From assembly GCA_029239455.1 (NCBI GenBank), contig JAQZAX010000003.1:1-40196 (forward strand): DNA of 40,196 bases, in the 5' to 3' direction. The first letter of the stretch is position 1. Every line of letters starts with the position of its first letter. This stretch comes from Anaerocolumna sp. (GTDB lineage: Bacteria; Bacillota; Clostridia; Lachnospirales; Lachnospiraceae). Below, piece by piece: positions 16,761 to 26,460 of this stretch. The position numbers were made by a program, and so were the translations under genes. The notes beneath the pieces were generated by a model, which searched no databases, was not told where the DNA came from, and was given only the letters and a program-made list of their open reading frames with translations.

Positions 16761-18372
16761 TTAATATACTTATATAGCTTTGCAAAAAAGCCGTAATCTC
16801 CTTTTTGTCCTTGTCGATAGGTGAAATATGTTCCCAAAGTTCGTTAAAATACTCCATAAAAGCCTTGACAATGACAGGCTCTTCTATAGATAAGCGAATT
16901 TCAGTTGGCTTTTTTAATGGATCAAAAGCATGGAGAAATACAGCCTGCCGATCCTTTATAATGAATTTGATGTCATTGTTGATGTCAAATTTATCATTGG
17001 TATGATTTATGATAGCAACATGATAATTATCATAAGTGTTGATAAAATTTATTATATTTTCATAGTATTCTATTAAATCCATAGTTTCCAGATGAACTTT
17101 TTCTATTCCGGAATAGGTATATAGATATAAGTATCTTGTTTGAAATAGTGAATCCATAGCCTCTACAAAATGTATATTCAGAAACTTTTCTCCCTGCAAA
17201 TTAACAATAATGGCATTTAACTGTCTTTTATAAAAATCTACAGATTTTAAGACATCACAAAAAGACATTCCACTCTTTAATAGTAATTTATGGTATAAAT
17301 CTTCCGTGATTAACTCCATACTAAAGCTGCAATTATAGTTCAATTGACGGCCTATCTTTTCTTTCGCTTTAATTACAGCTTCATAATAATTTTCTTTTAT
17401 ATCCTCTGGATAAAATTTAATCAGGCTCTTAGCATGTTTACCAAGAAGTACATTAAAATAATTGGCGTAGACAGTAACGGCTTCTTTATCTTTTAAATAA
17501 ATGCCGCAATTTATCACAGAATTTAAATCAGTTGGAAAACAGGATAATACACCAACTTCTGATATAATATAGATTTCTCGATCTGTCAGAGTATTGTAGT
17601 TATTTAAGTAGTATAAATGCACATTTCCGGTTTTAATAAGTGGCAGAACATAATGAATGAATTTAATAATTCGATCAATATTATGATCAATTCTAAGTAA
17701 GAATACTACCTTCCAATGATTCTTAATTAGATTTAATAACTCATCTCTTATAGAGAATATATTACACTCAGGTTGAATTACTAAATTATAATTATTTGTA
17801 TAAGTAATATAGACAACGTTATTTTTCCCTTGCTCAACTTCTACCGCTTTTTTTAGCAATGCAATACCTGCATTATAGATATTGTCAATTCCATAAACAA
17901 GACTTGCAGAAAAATCTTTGGAACTAGGAAATGTAATATTACATAGATTACTTTTGGAAGAAGAATCTGAATTATTATTCATTTTATTACTCGGCAATTT
18001 GATTTTGTCTTTCGGCGTCCTATTAGCCAATTTATATTCCTGTTCTCTACATTCTTTTGAGTAACCTTGTGCTTCTAGTAATACTTCAATCATCTTATCT
18101 TTATAATGTGCCGGCATAGGACAATCTCCATATAGATTAGAAAAAAAATCATCTAAGAGTCTAATTTGATATGAATTATAGATATTTTTTGAAAAGAATT
18201 CTGCTATATTTTCAATGTAAGAAGAACCATAAGGAGGTATTCTTTTTCCATGTACCCAGTGGTTAATCAGTGAGTTGTCAACATTAATCGATTTTGACAA
18301 TTGACTCATACGAATGTTTAGAGTAGTAAGAAAGAATTTCAAACATTCACCAAATGCTATTTTCTTTATCAT
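16744..18372 (-). CDS. Unrecognised 542-residue protein with N-terminal helix-turn-helix
   Basis: The first 70 residues look like an XRE-type helix-turn-helix (MSQLSKSINVDNSLINHWV followed by HGKRIPP, typical of the recognition helix and wing). The remaining about 400 residues match no domain I know. They alternate helices and strands, with a low-complexity Asn/Ser linker near residues 130-145. There is no membrane segment and no obvious enzyme motif. It may be a transcription regulator sensing an unknown input, and it diverges from the first chemoreceptor gene, which could be a target. The final residues RCQAP and stop come from palindrome R6. Start: ATG at 18372 with AAAGGAAA just upstream. 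Confidence 0.8.
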   Translation of the reverse strand: MIKKIAFGECLKFFLTTLNIRMSQLSKSINVDNSLINHWVHGKRIPPYGSSYIENIAEFFSKNIYNSYQIRLLDDFFSNLYGDCPMPAHYKDKMIEVLLEAQGYSKECREQEYKLANRTPKDKIKLPSNKMNNNSDSSSKSNLCNITFPSSKDFSASLVYGIDNIYNAGIALLKKAVEVEQGKNNVVYITYTNNYNLVIQPECNIFSIRDELLNLIKNHWKVVFLLRIDHNIDRIIKFIHYVLPLIKTGNVHLYYLNNYNTLTDREIYIISEVGVLSCFPTDLNSVINCGIYLKDKEAVTVYANYFNVLLGKHAKSLIKFYPEDIKENYYEAVIKAKEKIGRQLNYNCSFSMELITEDLYHKLLLKSGMSFCDVLKSVDFYKRQLNAIIVNLQGEKFLNIHFVEAMDSLFQTRYLYLYTYSGIEKVHLETMDLIEYYENIINFINTYDNYHVAIINHTNDKFDINNDIKFIIKDRQAVFLHAFDPLKKPTEIRLSIEEPVIVKAFMEYFNELWEHISPIDKDKKEITAFLQSYISILRCQAP

Positions 18373-18733
18373 AGTTATTTCCTTTCATAAGGAACTATCA
18401 AGCCCGTTTCTAACTGTCGCAAATTTAGACACTATGTTTATGCTAGAACCTATCATACTATTTTTATCTTAATGTTACAACTAGACGAGTCCATAAGGTA
18501 AATTATTCTAGTAAAATGTCATAGACGTGTCATTGACAGTTACAAACGGATAGTATAAATACTCCCGTGATTCATCTATAATTGACATTACATATTATAA
18601 TTTGACACATAAGTAAGAAGGGAGGATCATTCTTTTAACTTAATTTTTATTAATAATTATGAATAAATAATAACAATAGGAAAAGAGATGATTAATGCTG
18701 CTAAAGTATTAATTTCACGTGGGAGGAAGAAAT
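18373..18733. other. Divergent intergenic region between the HTH gene and chemoreceptor 1
   Basis: About 360 A+T-rich bases without a gene. It contains the predicted minus-strand promoter of the HTH gene, an exact TGTCA-T-TGACA inverted repeat at 18528-18538, and further TTGACA/TTGACAT copies near 18583 and 18603. A plus-strand promoter using TTGACA 18533-18538 and TATAAA 18554-18559 would have a short 15-base spacer, so the chemoreceptor promoter is uncertain. Confidence 0.5.
18452..18480 (-). promoter_or_regulatory. Predicted promoter of the HTH gene
   Basis: On the minus strand TTGTAA (18480-18475) and TATGAT (18457-18452) are separated by 17 bases, ending about 80 bases before the start codon at 18372. 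Confidence 0.5.
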
Positions 18734-20788
18734 ATGGAGACAAATAACAGCGCGAAGAACAATTTGAAAACCACAAGTATAAAAACCACCAGTATAAAAA
18801 CGAAAAGTATAAAAACCAGACTAATACTCAGTTTCATTGGGTTAATTTTATTATCTTCCATTGCGTTAGGTGTAATTACCAGAAGGGTCGCCAGCAATAT
18901 TATCACCAATGAGGCCAGGAAAACAATCACGGAAATGGCTTTTGAAGCTGCCAGATTGGAAGAAGGACGGTTAGAAACCCAAAAGAAAACTTTGGAGCTA
19001 ATTACTGTCATAGACGGGATGGATGGTATGGATTGGAAAGTACAGCAGCCAATCCTAACGAATATGCTGGAGCATACTGCATTTAAAGAATTAGGGGTAG
19101 TGCAGATGGACGGAACAGTGAGCTATTCTGCAGGCAGTACAATACAAATAGAAAAATCAGATCCTGTAATGCAAGCATTAGTAAGTGGAAATGCTGTTAT
19201 TCACTTTGGTATCAGTCCAAGTTCGGGTGAATTAGTGCTAGTCCAGGCAGTGCCAATCAAAAAGGATGGTCAGATAGTAGGAGGATTACTTGGCCGCAGG
19301 GATGGGGAAGTATTAAGTGTCATGGCTGATGATACGGGCTATGGCGAAGAAGGTTTTGGATATATCATTGACGGAAAAGGTACTATCATTGGTCATAAAG
19401 ACAGGGAATATGTAACCAGCCAGAGTAACATAATAGAACAGGCCAAAAGTGACAATAATATGGCTTCTACTGCGGCAGTTTTGCAGGAAGCCTTAAACAA
19501 CAAAAATGGCACAGGGGAATACAATTATAATGGAAATCAGCGATTTGTAGGTTATTCGGCGATCAATGGAACTGATTGGATCTTCATTTTAGTTGCCAAT
19601 CGAAGCGAGATCTTAGCACCTATTGTAACACTACAAAATTATATCATTTTGATTGTTGTTCTAGTGCTAATTATAAGTATTGTCATTACGTATTTCATAG
19701 GACATTCCATAACCAAGCCGGTGATTGATACGGTAGCCTATGCCAATAAGGTTGCTGGTCTTGATTTAACCGAAAATGTAAAACCAAAATATTTAACAAT
19801 GAAAGATGAAATCGGAGATTTAGCTAAGGCACTTCAAAGCATCACCAATGGTGTCAGAAATATCATCGGAGAAATCAATAATTCCGCAGAACAGATGGCA
19901 GCCTCCTCAGAAGAGTTAACGGCAACTTCGCAGCAGACAGCCACTGCGTCACAGGAAGTAGCAAAAACCGTGGAAGAAATTGCCCAGGGAGCATCGGAAC
20001 AGGCTAAGCATACGGAAATAGGTTCCACGCAAGCTATTCAATTAGGAGCTACCATTGAAAAAGTGCAAGGATATATCAGTAATGTAAATTCATCGTCAAC
20101 AAAAGTAACAGATGTAGTATCCGAGGGGTTAAAAGAAATTGATGCCTTAAGTAAAATAACTGAGGAAAGCACGGAAGCCGTAGAGGAAATTTACCAGGTT
20201 ATTATGAAAACAAATGAAAGCTCCAATAAGATTGGTGAGGCAAGTAGTGTCATTGAATCCATAGCAGCTCAGACTAATTTGTTATCTTTAAATGCAGCCA
20301 TAGAGGCAGCAAGAGCGGGTGATGCCGGCAGGGGATTTGCAGTCGTTGCAGAAGAAATCAGAAAACTTGCAGAGCAGTCTTCCAATTCTACCAAGTTGAT
20401 AAATGAAATTGTAAGCGAGTTACAAGGTAATACAAGTAATGCAGTACAAACTATGCATAGAGTAACGGGCATATCACAAGAGCAATCAAACAGTGTTAAT
20501 AATAGTAAGAATAAATATAAATTAATTGCAGAATCCATGAATGAATCCATAGCGGCAGTAAAACAGCTGATTACCTCAGGAGAAGAGATGGATATGATGC
20601 GGCAGGAAATTCTGGATGTTTTAGAAAGCCTTTCTGCAATTGCAGAAGAAAATGCGGCAGCTGCAGAAGAAGCTTCAGCGTCTACGGAGGAACAAACTGC
20701 ATCCGTAGAAGAAATCGCAGGAGCAAGTGACAGTTTATCTGGTTTGGCACTGAATCTGCACAATTTAGTTGCGAAGTTCAAGCTTTAG
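18734..20788 (+). CDS. Methyl-accepting chemotaxis protein 1 (dCache, HAMP, signalling domain)
   Basis: A 684-residue chemoreceptor. A short cytoplasmic N-terminus with three tandem five-residue units ([15 protein letters not shown]) precedes a membrane segment at about 33-55. An extracellular dCache-like ligand domain follows (about 60-295), then a second membrane segment (about 300-322), a HAMP domain and a long cytoplasmic coiled coil. The hairpin tip [16 protein letters not shown], where CheA and CheW bind, is intact. The ligand is unknown. ATG 18734 has GGGAGG 8 bases upstream; an earlier GTG at 18719 would overlap that site. The cytoplasmic half is almost identical to the second receptor at 21884-24100, indicating duplication. 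Confidence 0.95.
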   Translation: METNNSAKNNLKTTSIKTTSIKTKSIKTRLILSFIGLILLSSIALGVITRRVASNIITNEARKTITEMAFEAARLEEGRLETQKKTLELITVIDGMDGMDWKVQQPILTNMLEHTAFKELGVVQMDGTVSYSAGSTIQIEKSDPVMQALVSGNAVIHFGISPSSGELVLVQAVPIKKDGQIVGGLLGRRDGEVLSVMADDTGYGEEGFGYIIDGKGTIIGHKDREYVTSQSNIIEQAKSDNNMASTAAVLQEALNNKNGTGEYNYNGNQRFVGYSAINGTDWIFILVANRSEILAPIVTLQNYIILIVVLVLIISIVITYFIGHSITKPVIDTVAYANKVAGLDLTENVKPKYLTMKDEIGDLAKALQSITNGVRNIIGEINNSAEQMAASSEELTATSQQTATASQEVAKTVEEIAQGASEQAKHTEIGSTQAIQLGATIEKVQGYISNVNSSSTKVTDVVSEGLKEIDALSKITEESTEAVEEIYQVIMKTNESSNKIGEASSVIESIAAQTNLLSLNAAIEAARAGDAGRGFAVVAEEIRKLAEQSSNSTKLINEIVSELQGNTSNAVQTMHRVTGISQEQSNSVNNSKNKYKLIAESMNESIAAVKQLITSGEEMDMMRQEILDVLESLSAIAEENAAAAEEASASTEEQTASVEEIAGASDSLSGLALNLHNLVAKFKL
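18767..18811 (+). repeat. In-frame 15-bp tandem repeat at the start of chemoreceptor 1
   Basis: Three 15-bp units beginning AAAAC encode [10 protein letters not shown] and KTKSI; a fourth partial unit continues as KTRLI into the membrane segment. Confidence 0.9.
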
Positions 20789-20884
20789 TTGGATATGGGG
20801 ACATCATAGCTTAAACAGAAAGGGAGATGGGGGAAAATAAAGGGACATTTTAGAGTATTCGACGCATTTAAGAAATTACCCATT

Positions 20885-21667
20885 GTGCCGAACAGGAATG
20901 AACTTGAAAACGAGAGGAATCAGCTTAGTGAGATAGCAAAAGATATTGAAAAAGCAATAGTAAAAGAGGAATTTACACTGTATTATCAACCCCAGTTTGA
21001 CTTAAAAACTGGCAAAATTACAGGTATGGAAGCCCTAGTACGATGGATTCATCCGGTACGGGGGATGATTTCCCCGGCAATATTTATCCCATTTGCAGAG
21101 GAATCGAAACAGATCTATGCATTAGAGAAGTGGATATTTAGAAATGCTTTGCAGCAAAAAGCCCAGTGGGAAAAAGATGGTAGGAGGCATTTAGAGCTGG
21201 CAATCAACATATCAAGTAAAACATTGGGAAGCGAAGCAGCTTTTCATGAGATAGAAGAGATAATGCTGCGCTATAAAGTTGATTACACATCGGTGGTAAT
21301 TGAGATAACAGAAACAGCTTTGCTTGTGGATATGGAGCTGGCCGCAAAGCGAGTACATCGTCTTAAGAAGTTTGGGGTTAAAATAGCATTAGACGATTTT
21401 GGAACAGGATATTCCTCTCTGATGCATCTAAAAACATTACCCATAGACATAATCAAAATTGATAGAAGTTTCGTAGCCTTAGTACCGGAAGAGGAAAAAG
21501 ATACAATTATTATCAAAAATATTGTATCCTTTGCCCGTGATTTAAAATACCGCGTCGTAGCAGAAGGAATAGAAAAACAAGAACAGCTAGAGTTTTTAAG
21601 AGAAATCTCCTGTGAATCAGGGCAAGGCTTTTTGCTATGTAAACCAATAAGGTGTCAGGCACCATGA
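20885..21667 (+). CDS. Stand-alone EAL-domain cyclic di-GMP phosphodiesterase, C-terminus replaced by R7
   Basis: A protein of about 260 residues consisting of one EAL domain, which linearises c-di-GMP. Signature MEALVRW places the catalytic Glu at 49; the later metal and substrate residues are also visible in NIS, ITETALL, DDFGTGYSSL, IIKIDRSF, AEGIE and QGFLL, so catalysis should be possible. The last helix normal for EAL domains (after the KP-I/L motif) is missing: the reading frame runs from CKPI straight into R7, giving RCQAP and TGA. GTG 20885 is the first standard start but has no ribosome binding site. A good GGGAG site at 20822-20826 lies 10 bases before an in-frame ATA at 20837. It sits between two paralogous chemoreceptors. 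Confidence 0.88.
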   Translation: MPNRNELENERNQLSEIAKDIEKAIVKEEFTLYYQPQFDLKTGKITGMEALVRWIHPVRGMISPAIFIPFAEESKQIYALEKWIFRNALQQKAQWEKDGRRHLELAINISSKTLGSEAAFHEIEEIMLRYKVDYTSVVIEITETALLVDMELAAKRVHRLKKFGVKIALDDFGTGYSSLMHLKTLPIDIIKIDRSFVALVPEEEKDTIIIKNIVSFARDLKYRVVAEGIEKQEQLEFLREISCESGQGFLLCKPIRCQAP

Positions 21668-21725
21668 ACAAAATGTGAACGGATATTACATATCCGTTCA
21701 TATTTTGTTCACGGTGCCTGACACC
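21651..21725. repeat. R7, dispersed palindrome, type A; encodes the end of the EAL protein
   Basis: A 75-bp element. Its loop GGATAT-TAC-ATATCC is the reverse complement of the R6 and R10 loops, so the core is inverted relative to them. The flanks CAATAA (21645-21650) and TTATTG (21726-21731) also pair, lengthening the hairpin. Confidence 0.95.
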
Positions 21726-21742
21726 TTATTGTAAAAAAATGA

Positions 21743-21771
21743 TTGATTACAATTTCTTGCTGTGCTATAAT
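21743..21771 (+). promoter_or_regulatory. Predicted SigA promoter of chemoreceptor 2
   Basis: TTGATT at 21743-21748 and TATAAT at 21766-21771 have a 17-base spacer. The promoter lies 17 bases beyond R7 and leaves a leader of about 105 bases containing a stem formed by AATTTTGAGA and TCTCAAATT. Confidence 0.65.
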
Positions 21772-21883
21772 CTACCATTATGCAACCTATACACATAAAT
21801 GGAAAAAAGCAATTTTGAGAGCTTTTTAGTCTCAAATTATTGATTACTTCTACAGGACGGAGAAATAGGAAGGGAGCAGCACG

Positions 21884-24100
21884 GTGAAAAGATTTTTTAT
21901 AAAGATTAAGAATTTTATAAGGAACAAAAGAGCTCATAAAAACATAAGAGTTAAGAGAAGGTTCGGGAAGCGCAGCATTTTTAAAAGTAAAAGATTTCTA
22001 CAAAGTGAAAATATCATGTTAAATGAAAGCACAGTAATAACTGAAAGTGGTAAAATAGGTAAAAGAAATAAAATAGGTAAGAGAAATACAACTAGCAATG
22101 GCAATAAGACAAAGAAGAGCATAAAAATCAGATTAATTCTTAGCTTTATGGGATTAATTTTATTATCGTTACTAGGACTTGGTACCATAGCCATAACCAT
22201 AGCCAGCAATCTTCTAATTGGAGAAGCCAAGATTACAATCACGTCCTTAGCGGAAGAAGCAGCCAGATTAGAAGAAAGCCGTTTGGAAACACAGAAGAAG
22301 GCTTTGGATGTCATAGCATCTATGAACGAAATCCGGGAAATGGACTGGGAAGTTCAAAAAGAATTTCTTAAGAATCTGATTTCTGTTACCGGTTTTTATC
22401 AATTAGGAGTCATGCAGATGGATGGTTCCGTTGCTTATTCCAACGGAAATACATTCCAATATGACCAGACGGATCCTATACTAAAAGCCTTAACAGTTGG
22501 TAAGTCTGCAATCGATTTTAGTATTAATCCAAGTACTAAAAAATTAGTATTACTTCAGGCCGTTCCAATTAAAAAAGAAGGTAAAATTGTTGGTGCATTA
22601 ATAGGAAACAGAGATGGTAATGCCTTAGGTAATATGGCGGCTGATATGGGATATGGTGAAGAAGGATATGGCTTCATTATTGATGGCACTGGAACTATGA
22701 TCGGCCATGAAGACACACAAAAAGTAATGAGCCAATTTAATCCAATCGAAATGGCAAAAACGGATGACAATTATTCTACAATGGCCAAAACTATTAACGA
22801 AGCATTAGAATTAAAACACGGAACTGGCCAGTATACCTATGAAGGAAGAGAAGAATTTGTTGGGTATGCAACCATTGGCGAAACCAATTGGATCTTTGTT
22901 CTGGCAGCCAGTAAAAATGAAATATTAGCATCTATTGCAACCATGCAGAAGTTAATGATATTTATTATTGCCACTGTGTTAGTCATTAGTATAGTGTTAA
23001 CCTATATTCTGGGAGTATCTATTACGAAACCGGTGATTGGCACTGCAAACTATGCCAATAAAATTGCTAACCTTGACTTAACGGAAGATGTTAACCACAA
23101 ATATATGAAAATGGATGATGAAATTGGTCATTTGGCCAAGGCATTGCAAAGCATTACGGATAGTATACGAAATATCATAAGTGAAATTAATAATTCTTCT
23201 GAGCAAATGTCTGCTTCAGCGGAAGAATTAACCGCAACTTCCCAGCAAACAGCCACTGCATCCCAGGAAGTAGCAAGAACGGTCGAAGAAATTGCACAGG
23301 GAGCGTCAGAACAGGCGAAACATACTGAAGAAGGCTCATCCAAGGCTGTTTTATTAGGAACAACCATCGAAAAAGTGCAGGGATACATCGGTAATGTAAA
23401 TTCTTCTTCCCATAAAGTAACCCAAGTAGTATCCGAAGGATTACAAGAAATTGATTCTCTAAGCAAAATTACGGAAGAAAGTACTGCTGCTGTAGAAGAA
23501 ATCTACCAGGTTATTATGAAAACAAATGAAAGTTCTAATAAAATTGGTAAAGCAAGCAGTGTAATTGAATCCATAGCAGAACAGACGAATTTATTATCCT
23601 TAAATGCGGCCATAGAGGCAGCAAGAGCAGGGGATGCAGGCAGGGGATTTGCTGTAGTTGCTGACGAAATCAGAAAGCTGGCAGAGCAGTCTTCTAATTC
23701 TACCAAACTCATAAATGAAATTGTAAGCGAATTGCAAAGCAATACATTCAGTGCAGTAAATACAATGCAAAGAGTAACTGCCATTTCAAATGAGCAGGCA
23801 AGTAGTGTAAATAACAGTAAAGATAAATACAAATTAATTGCAGATTCCATGAAAGAATCCATAGCAGCCGTAGAACAGTTAAGTGCTTCCGGAGAAGAGA
23901 TGGATCAGATGAGACAAGAGATTCTGGATGTCCTTGGAAATCTATCATCCATTGCTGAAGAGAATGCGGCAGCAGCGGAACAAGCATCTGCTACAACGGA
24001 AGAACAGACTGCATCCGTTGAAGAAATTGCAGCGGCAAGCGACAGTTTATCCGAGTTGGCACTTAATTTACATGGGCTAGTTACGAAGTTTAAAATATAG
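21884..24100 (+). CDS. Methyl-accepting chemotaxis protein 2 (dCache, HAMP, signalling domain)
   Basis: A 738-residue chemoreceptor paralogous to the one at 18734-20788. The order of parts is the same: cytoplasmic N-terminus, membrane segment near residues 85-107, extracellular dCache-like domain, second membrane segment, HAMP, and a signalling hairpin with [16 protein letters not shown]. It differs by a longer N-terminal extension of some 80 residues, the first 45 of which are very rich in Lys and Arg, followed by a duplicated KIGKRN unit (22052-22087). The start is GTG 21884, with AGGGAG about 7 bases upstream; the ATG at 22016 has no clear site. Sequence identity is highest in the cytoplasmic half; the ligand domain has diverged, so the two may sense different compounds. 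Confidence 0.94.
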   Translation: MKRFFIKIKNFIRNKRAHKNIRVKRRFGKRSIFKSKRFLQSENIMLNESTVITESGKIGKRNKIGKRNTTSNGNKTKKSIKIRLILSFMGLILLSLLGLGTIAITIASNLLIGEAKITITSLAEEAARLEESRLETQKKALDVIASMNEIREMDWEVQKEFLKNLISVTGFYQLGVMQMDGSVAYSNGNTFQYDQTDPILKALTVGKSAIDFSINPSTKKLVLLQAVPIKKEGKIVGALIGNRDGNALGNMAADMGYGEEGYGFIIDGTGTMIGHEDTQKVMSQFNPIEMAKTDDNYSTMAKTINEALELKHGTGQYTYEGREEFVGYATIGETNWIFVLAASKNEILASIATMQKLMIFIIATVLVISIVLTYILGVSITKPVIGTANYANKIANLDLTEDVNHKYMKMDDEIGHLAKALQSITDSIRNIISEINNSSEQMSASAEELTATSQQTATASQEVARTVEEIAQGASEQAKHTEEGSSKAVLLGTTIEKVQGYIGNVNSSSHKVTQVVSEGLQEIDSLSKITEESTAAVEEIYQVIMKTNESSNKIGKASSVIESIAEQTNLLSLNAAIEAARAGDAGRGFAVVADEIRKLAEQSSNSTKLINEIVSELQSNTFSAVNTMQRVTAISNEQASSVNNSKDKYKLIADSMKESIAAVEQLSASGEEMDQMRQEILDVLGNLSSIAEENAAAAEQASATTEEQTASVEEIAAASDSLSELALNLHGLVTKFKI

Positions 24101-24103
24101 AGC

Positions 24104-24176
24104 GGTGTCAGGCACCCTTACAATTTTCTTACGAAAGTGAAACTTTCGTAAGAAATTCGTAAGGGTGCCTGACACC
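24104..24176. repeat. R8, dispersed palindrome, type B core
   Basis: A 73-bp element starting 3 bases after the chemoreceptor 2 stop and ending 5 bases before the stop of the convergent manA-like gene. The core contains TTTCTTACGAAAGTGAAAC and the matching TTTCGTAAGAAA. Confidence 0.95.
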
Positions 24177-24181
24177 GTTTT

Positions 24182-25111
24182 TCACACTGTTTTTATTACT
24201 ACTACTTCACCTTCCATCGTATATTCACCATATCCGGCAGGCAATATAAAGTGATCGCCTTTTACAATAGGAGTTCCGTCAATGTTTCCTTCTCCTTCAA
24301 CTACACTTAATATCGTAAAGGGTTCTTTTTGCTTAAAGGATTGGGAACCATTTACCCAAAGCTTGCTTACAGTATAATAGTCGCAGGAGATGAGATGCTC
24401 TACAGTAGCATTTTCAAATTCTATTATATTTCTGTCAGCGATTACTTCTTCATGAGGACAAGTTATCACATCAATGCATTTATTAATATGCAATTCTCTT
24501 GGCTTGCCATCAGACAGACGGTCATAATCATATAAACGATAAGTAATATCGCTGCTTTGCTGCGTTTCTAAGATTAAAGTACCTGTCTTAATTGCATGTA
24601 CGGTGCCAGGTTCAATCTGAAAGAAATCTCCCTTTTTAATAGGCAGTACCCGAATTAGATCGTTCCATTTCTGATTATCAATCATATCTTTTAATTCTGT
24701 TTTATCTTTCGCGTTATGCCCAATTACTATTTTACCGTCCGGGTCACAATCTAAGATATACCAGCACTCTGTTTTACCTAAAGCTCCATTTTCATGTTCT
24801 GCCGCATACCTATCATCCGGGTGTACCTGAATGCTTAAGTCATTTTTGGCATCAATAATTTTTACCAGTAATGGAAACACATCTCCCCTTACATTTCCAA
24901 ATAGTTCCGGGTGATTCTTCCATAAGCTGCTCAGTTTTTCTCCTTTAAACAACCCGTTTTTTACTGTGCAGTCTCCGTTTGCATGAGCACTCACTGCCCA
25001 GCATTCTCCCGTGTGATCACTTGGTATGTCATAGCCAAAATCGGATTTTAAGCGGCTGCCACCCCAAATCATTTCCTTTAGTACAGGTTCTAAAAATAAA
25101 ATATCTTTCAC
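24182..25111 (-). CDS. manA: Mannose-6-phosphate isomerase, class I
   Basis: A 309-residue cytoplasmic enzyme interconverting mannose 6-phosphate and fructose 6-phosphate, using zinc. The class I cupin signature is clear: EMIWGG near the start, the zinc-site motif QVHPDD near residue 95, KTECWYIL, and PGTVHAI near residue 170. Length matches the short Firmicutes form. The start is GTG at 25111, with AGGAGG 5 bases upstream. It diverges from a ROK fructokinase; together the two could feed mannose, fructose or sucrose-derived sugar into glycolysis. Palindrome R8 lies just past its stop. Confidence 0.93.
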   Translation of the reverse strand: MKDILFLEPVLKEMIWGGSRLKSDFGYDIPSDHTGECWAVSAHANGDCTVKNGLFKGEKLSSLWKNHPELFGNVRGDVFPLLVKIIDAKNDLSIQVHPDDRYAAEHENGALGKTECWYILDCDPDGKIVIGHNAKDKTELKDMIDNQKWNDLIRVLPIKKGDFFQIEPGTVHAIKTGTLILETQQSSDITYRLYDYDRLSDGKPRELHINKCIDVITCPHEEVIADRNIIEFENATVEHLISCDYYTVSKLWVNGSQSFKQKEPFTILSVVEGEGNIDGTPIVKGDHFILPAGYGEYTMEGEVVVIKTV

Positions 25112-25474
25112 AGTAACCTCCTATTAGTTATAATTCTTACTGATAATTCTTCACTCAATTCTTTAGAGAAACCTTCACTCAATCCTTCACTTAAAACCAC
25201 GCAGAAATGAAAATACCAGATTCAAAAATATAGTATCATATTTGTGATAAGAATGAAACCTTATAAATTTGTTGATGACATTAAAATAATTTGATTGATT
25301 GGAGTAGAACTGATTGAACGGGAATCAGTGAAAAGACTTCATTAAAATCCGAATCAATTAAAACAAGTTAATTATAAGTCTAAAAACCTAAATATATGTA
25401 TATGGACACGTTAAATATAACATGTTAATATAGGTATCAGAAAGGCTATTTTTATTATACGGAGGTAAATTAAC
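25112..25474. other. Divergent intergenic region manA / fructokinase
   Basis: About 360 bases with no gene. The manA side holds several CTTCACTCAAT-like direct repeats (25149-25195). The fructokinase side holds its predicted promoter and the 10-bp palindrome TAACATGTTA overlapping the -10 region, a possible operator. No riboswitch or clear carbon-catabolite site was recognised. Confidence 0.5.
25403..25431 (+). promoter_or_regulatory. Predicted promoter of the fructokinase gene
   Basis: TGGACA at 25403-25408 and TAATAT at 25426-25431 have a 17-base spacer. The palindrome TAACATGTTA at 25418-25427 overlaps the spacer and -10. Confidence 0.45.
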
Positions 25475-26350
25475 ATGTTATTTGGTGCATTAGAAGCAGG
25501 CGGAACTAAGATGGTACTGGCAGTTGGCAACGAATATGGTGAAATAATGGAAGAGATTTCAATTCCTACAAAAGAACCAGACACTACAATTCCATTGATT
25601 ATTGATTACTTTAAAGAGAAAAATATCAGCGCTTTGGGGATTGGTTCCTTTGGACCCATTGATTTAAATGATGAATCAAGTACCTATGGGTATATAACAA
25701 CAACACCAAAACTTGCCTGGGCAAATTATGACATTGTAGGCATTATGAAGAAGGCACTTTCTATTCCCATTGGCTTTGATACGGATGTGAATGGTTCGGC
25801 GTTAGGAGAAGCAACCTGGGGAATTACCAAAGGGCTTTCTTCTAGTGTCTATATTACCGTTGGTACAGGTGTAGGAGTTGGAGTATACATAAATGGAAGT
25901 CTTTTACATGGAATGCTGCATCCGGAGGCTGGTCATATACTGTTACAAAGACATCCGGATGATAATTTTGAAGGAGTTTGCCCTTATCACCCGAATTGTC
26001 TCGAGGGTTTAGCCTCTGGACCAGCCATTGAGAAACGCTGGGGGGAAAAAGCATCTGATTTAGTGGATAAACAAGAAGTGTGGGAGCTGGAAGCTTATTA
26101 TCTTGCACAAGCCATGGTAAACTATATATTAACACTTTCCCCTAAGCGCATTGTTTTAGGCGGTGGTGTAATGCATCAAATGCAATTGTTTCCATTGATT
26201 CGCACCCAGGTAAAAACATTTTTGAACGGTTACGTTAAAACGAAAGAGTTAGATAATCTGGATGAATATATAGTACCCGCCTCACTGGAGGATAAGCAGG
26301 GGATCATGGGTTGTATTCAGTTAGCAAAGCTTAGGTGTCAGGCACCGTGA
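25475..26350 (+). CDS. scrK: ROK-family fructokinase
   Basis: A 291-residue sugar kinase of the ROK family, most like Bacillus YdhR/GmuE-type fructokinases, which phosphorylate fructose with ATP. The N-terminal phosphate loop GALEAGGTKM is present, as are the substrate region DTDVNGSALGE, the VGTGVGVGV motif, and the zinc-binding part HPEAGH with GVCPYHPNCLEGLASG. Length equals the family norm up to about residue 286; the last five residues, RCQAP, and the TGA come from palindrome R9. The ATG follows ACGGAGG by about 8 bases. It diverges from manA; the shared intermediate fructose 6-phosphate supports a joint role. Confidence 0.9.
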   Translation: MLFGALEAGGTKMVLAVGNEYGEIMEEISIPTKEPDTTIPLIIDYFKEKNISALGIGSFGPIDLNDESSTYGYITTTPKLAWANYDIVGIMKKALSIPIGFDTDVNGSALGEATWGITKGLSSSVYITVGTGVGVGVYINGSLLHGMLHPEAGHILLQRHPDDNFEGVCPYHPNCLEGLASGPAIEKRWGEKASDLVDKQEVWELEAYYLAQAMVNYILTLSPKRIVLGGGVMHQMQLFPLIRTQVKTFLNGYVKTKELDNLDEYIVPASLEDKQGIMGCIQLAKLRCQAP

Positions 26351-26407
26351 ACAAAATGTGAACGGATATGAACATCTGTTCACATTTTATTCACGGTGCC
26401 TGACACC
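26334..26407. repeat. R9, dispersed palindrome, type A; encodes the end of the fructokinase
   Basis: A 74-bp element, more diverged than the others: several pairs are G-T wobble positions and one arm has lost symmetry near the loop. It gives RCQAP and TGA to the ROK kinase. Confidence 0.94.
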
Positions 26408-26460
26408 AAAGTAATGAAACTATGATAATATAATAAAAATAGAATATAAGGAGGTACACT

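Noticed and set aside
20269-20781. Long minus-strand frames opposite the chemoreceptors (also 23503-23862)
   Set aside because: Such frames arise from the Ala/Ser/Glu-rich codons of the signalling domain and occur in both paralogues; no start signals.
21800-21860. Cyclic di-GMP riboswitch in the chemoreceptor 2 leader
   Set aside because: Only one imperfect stem is present; none of the GEMM consensus bases were found.
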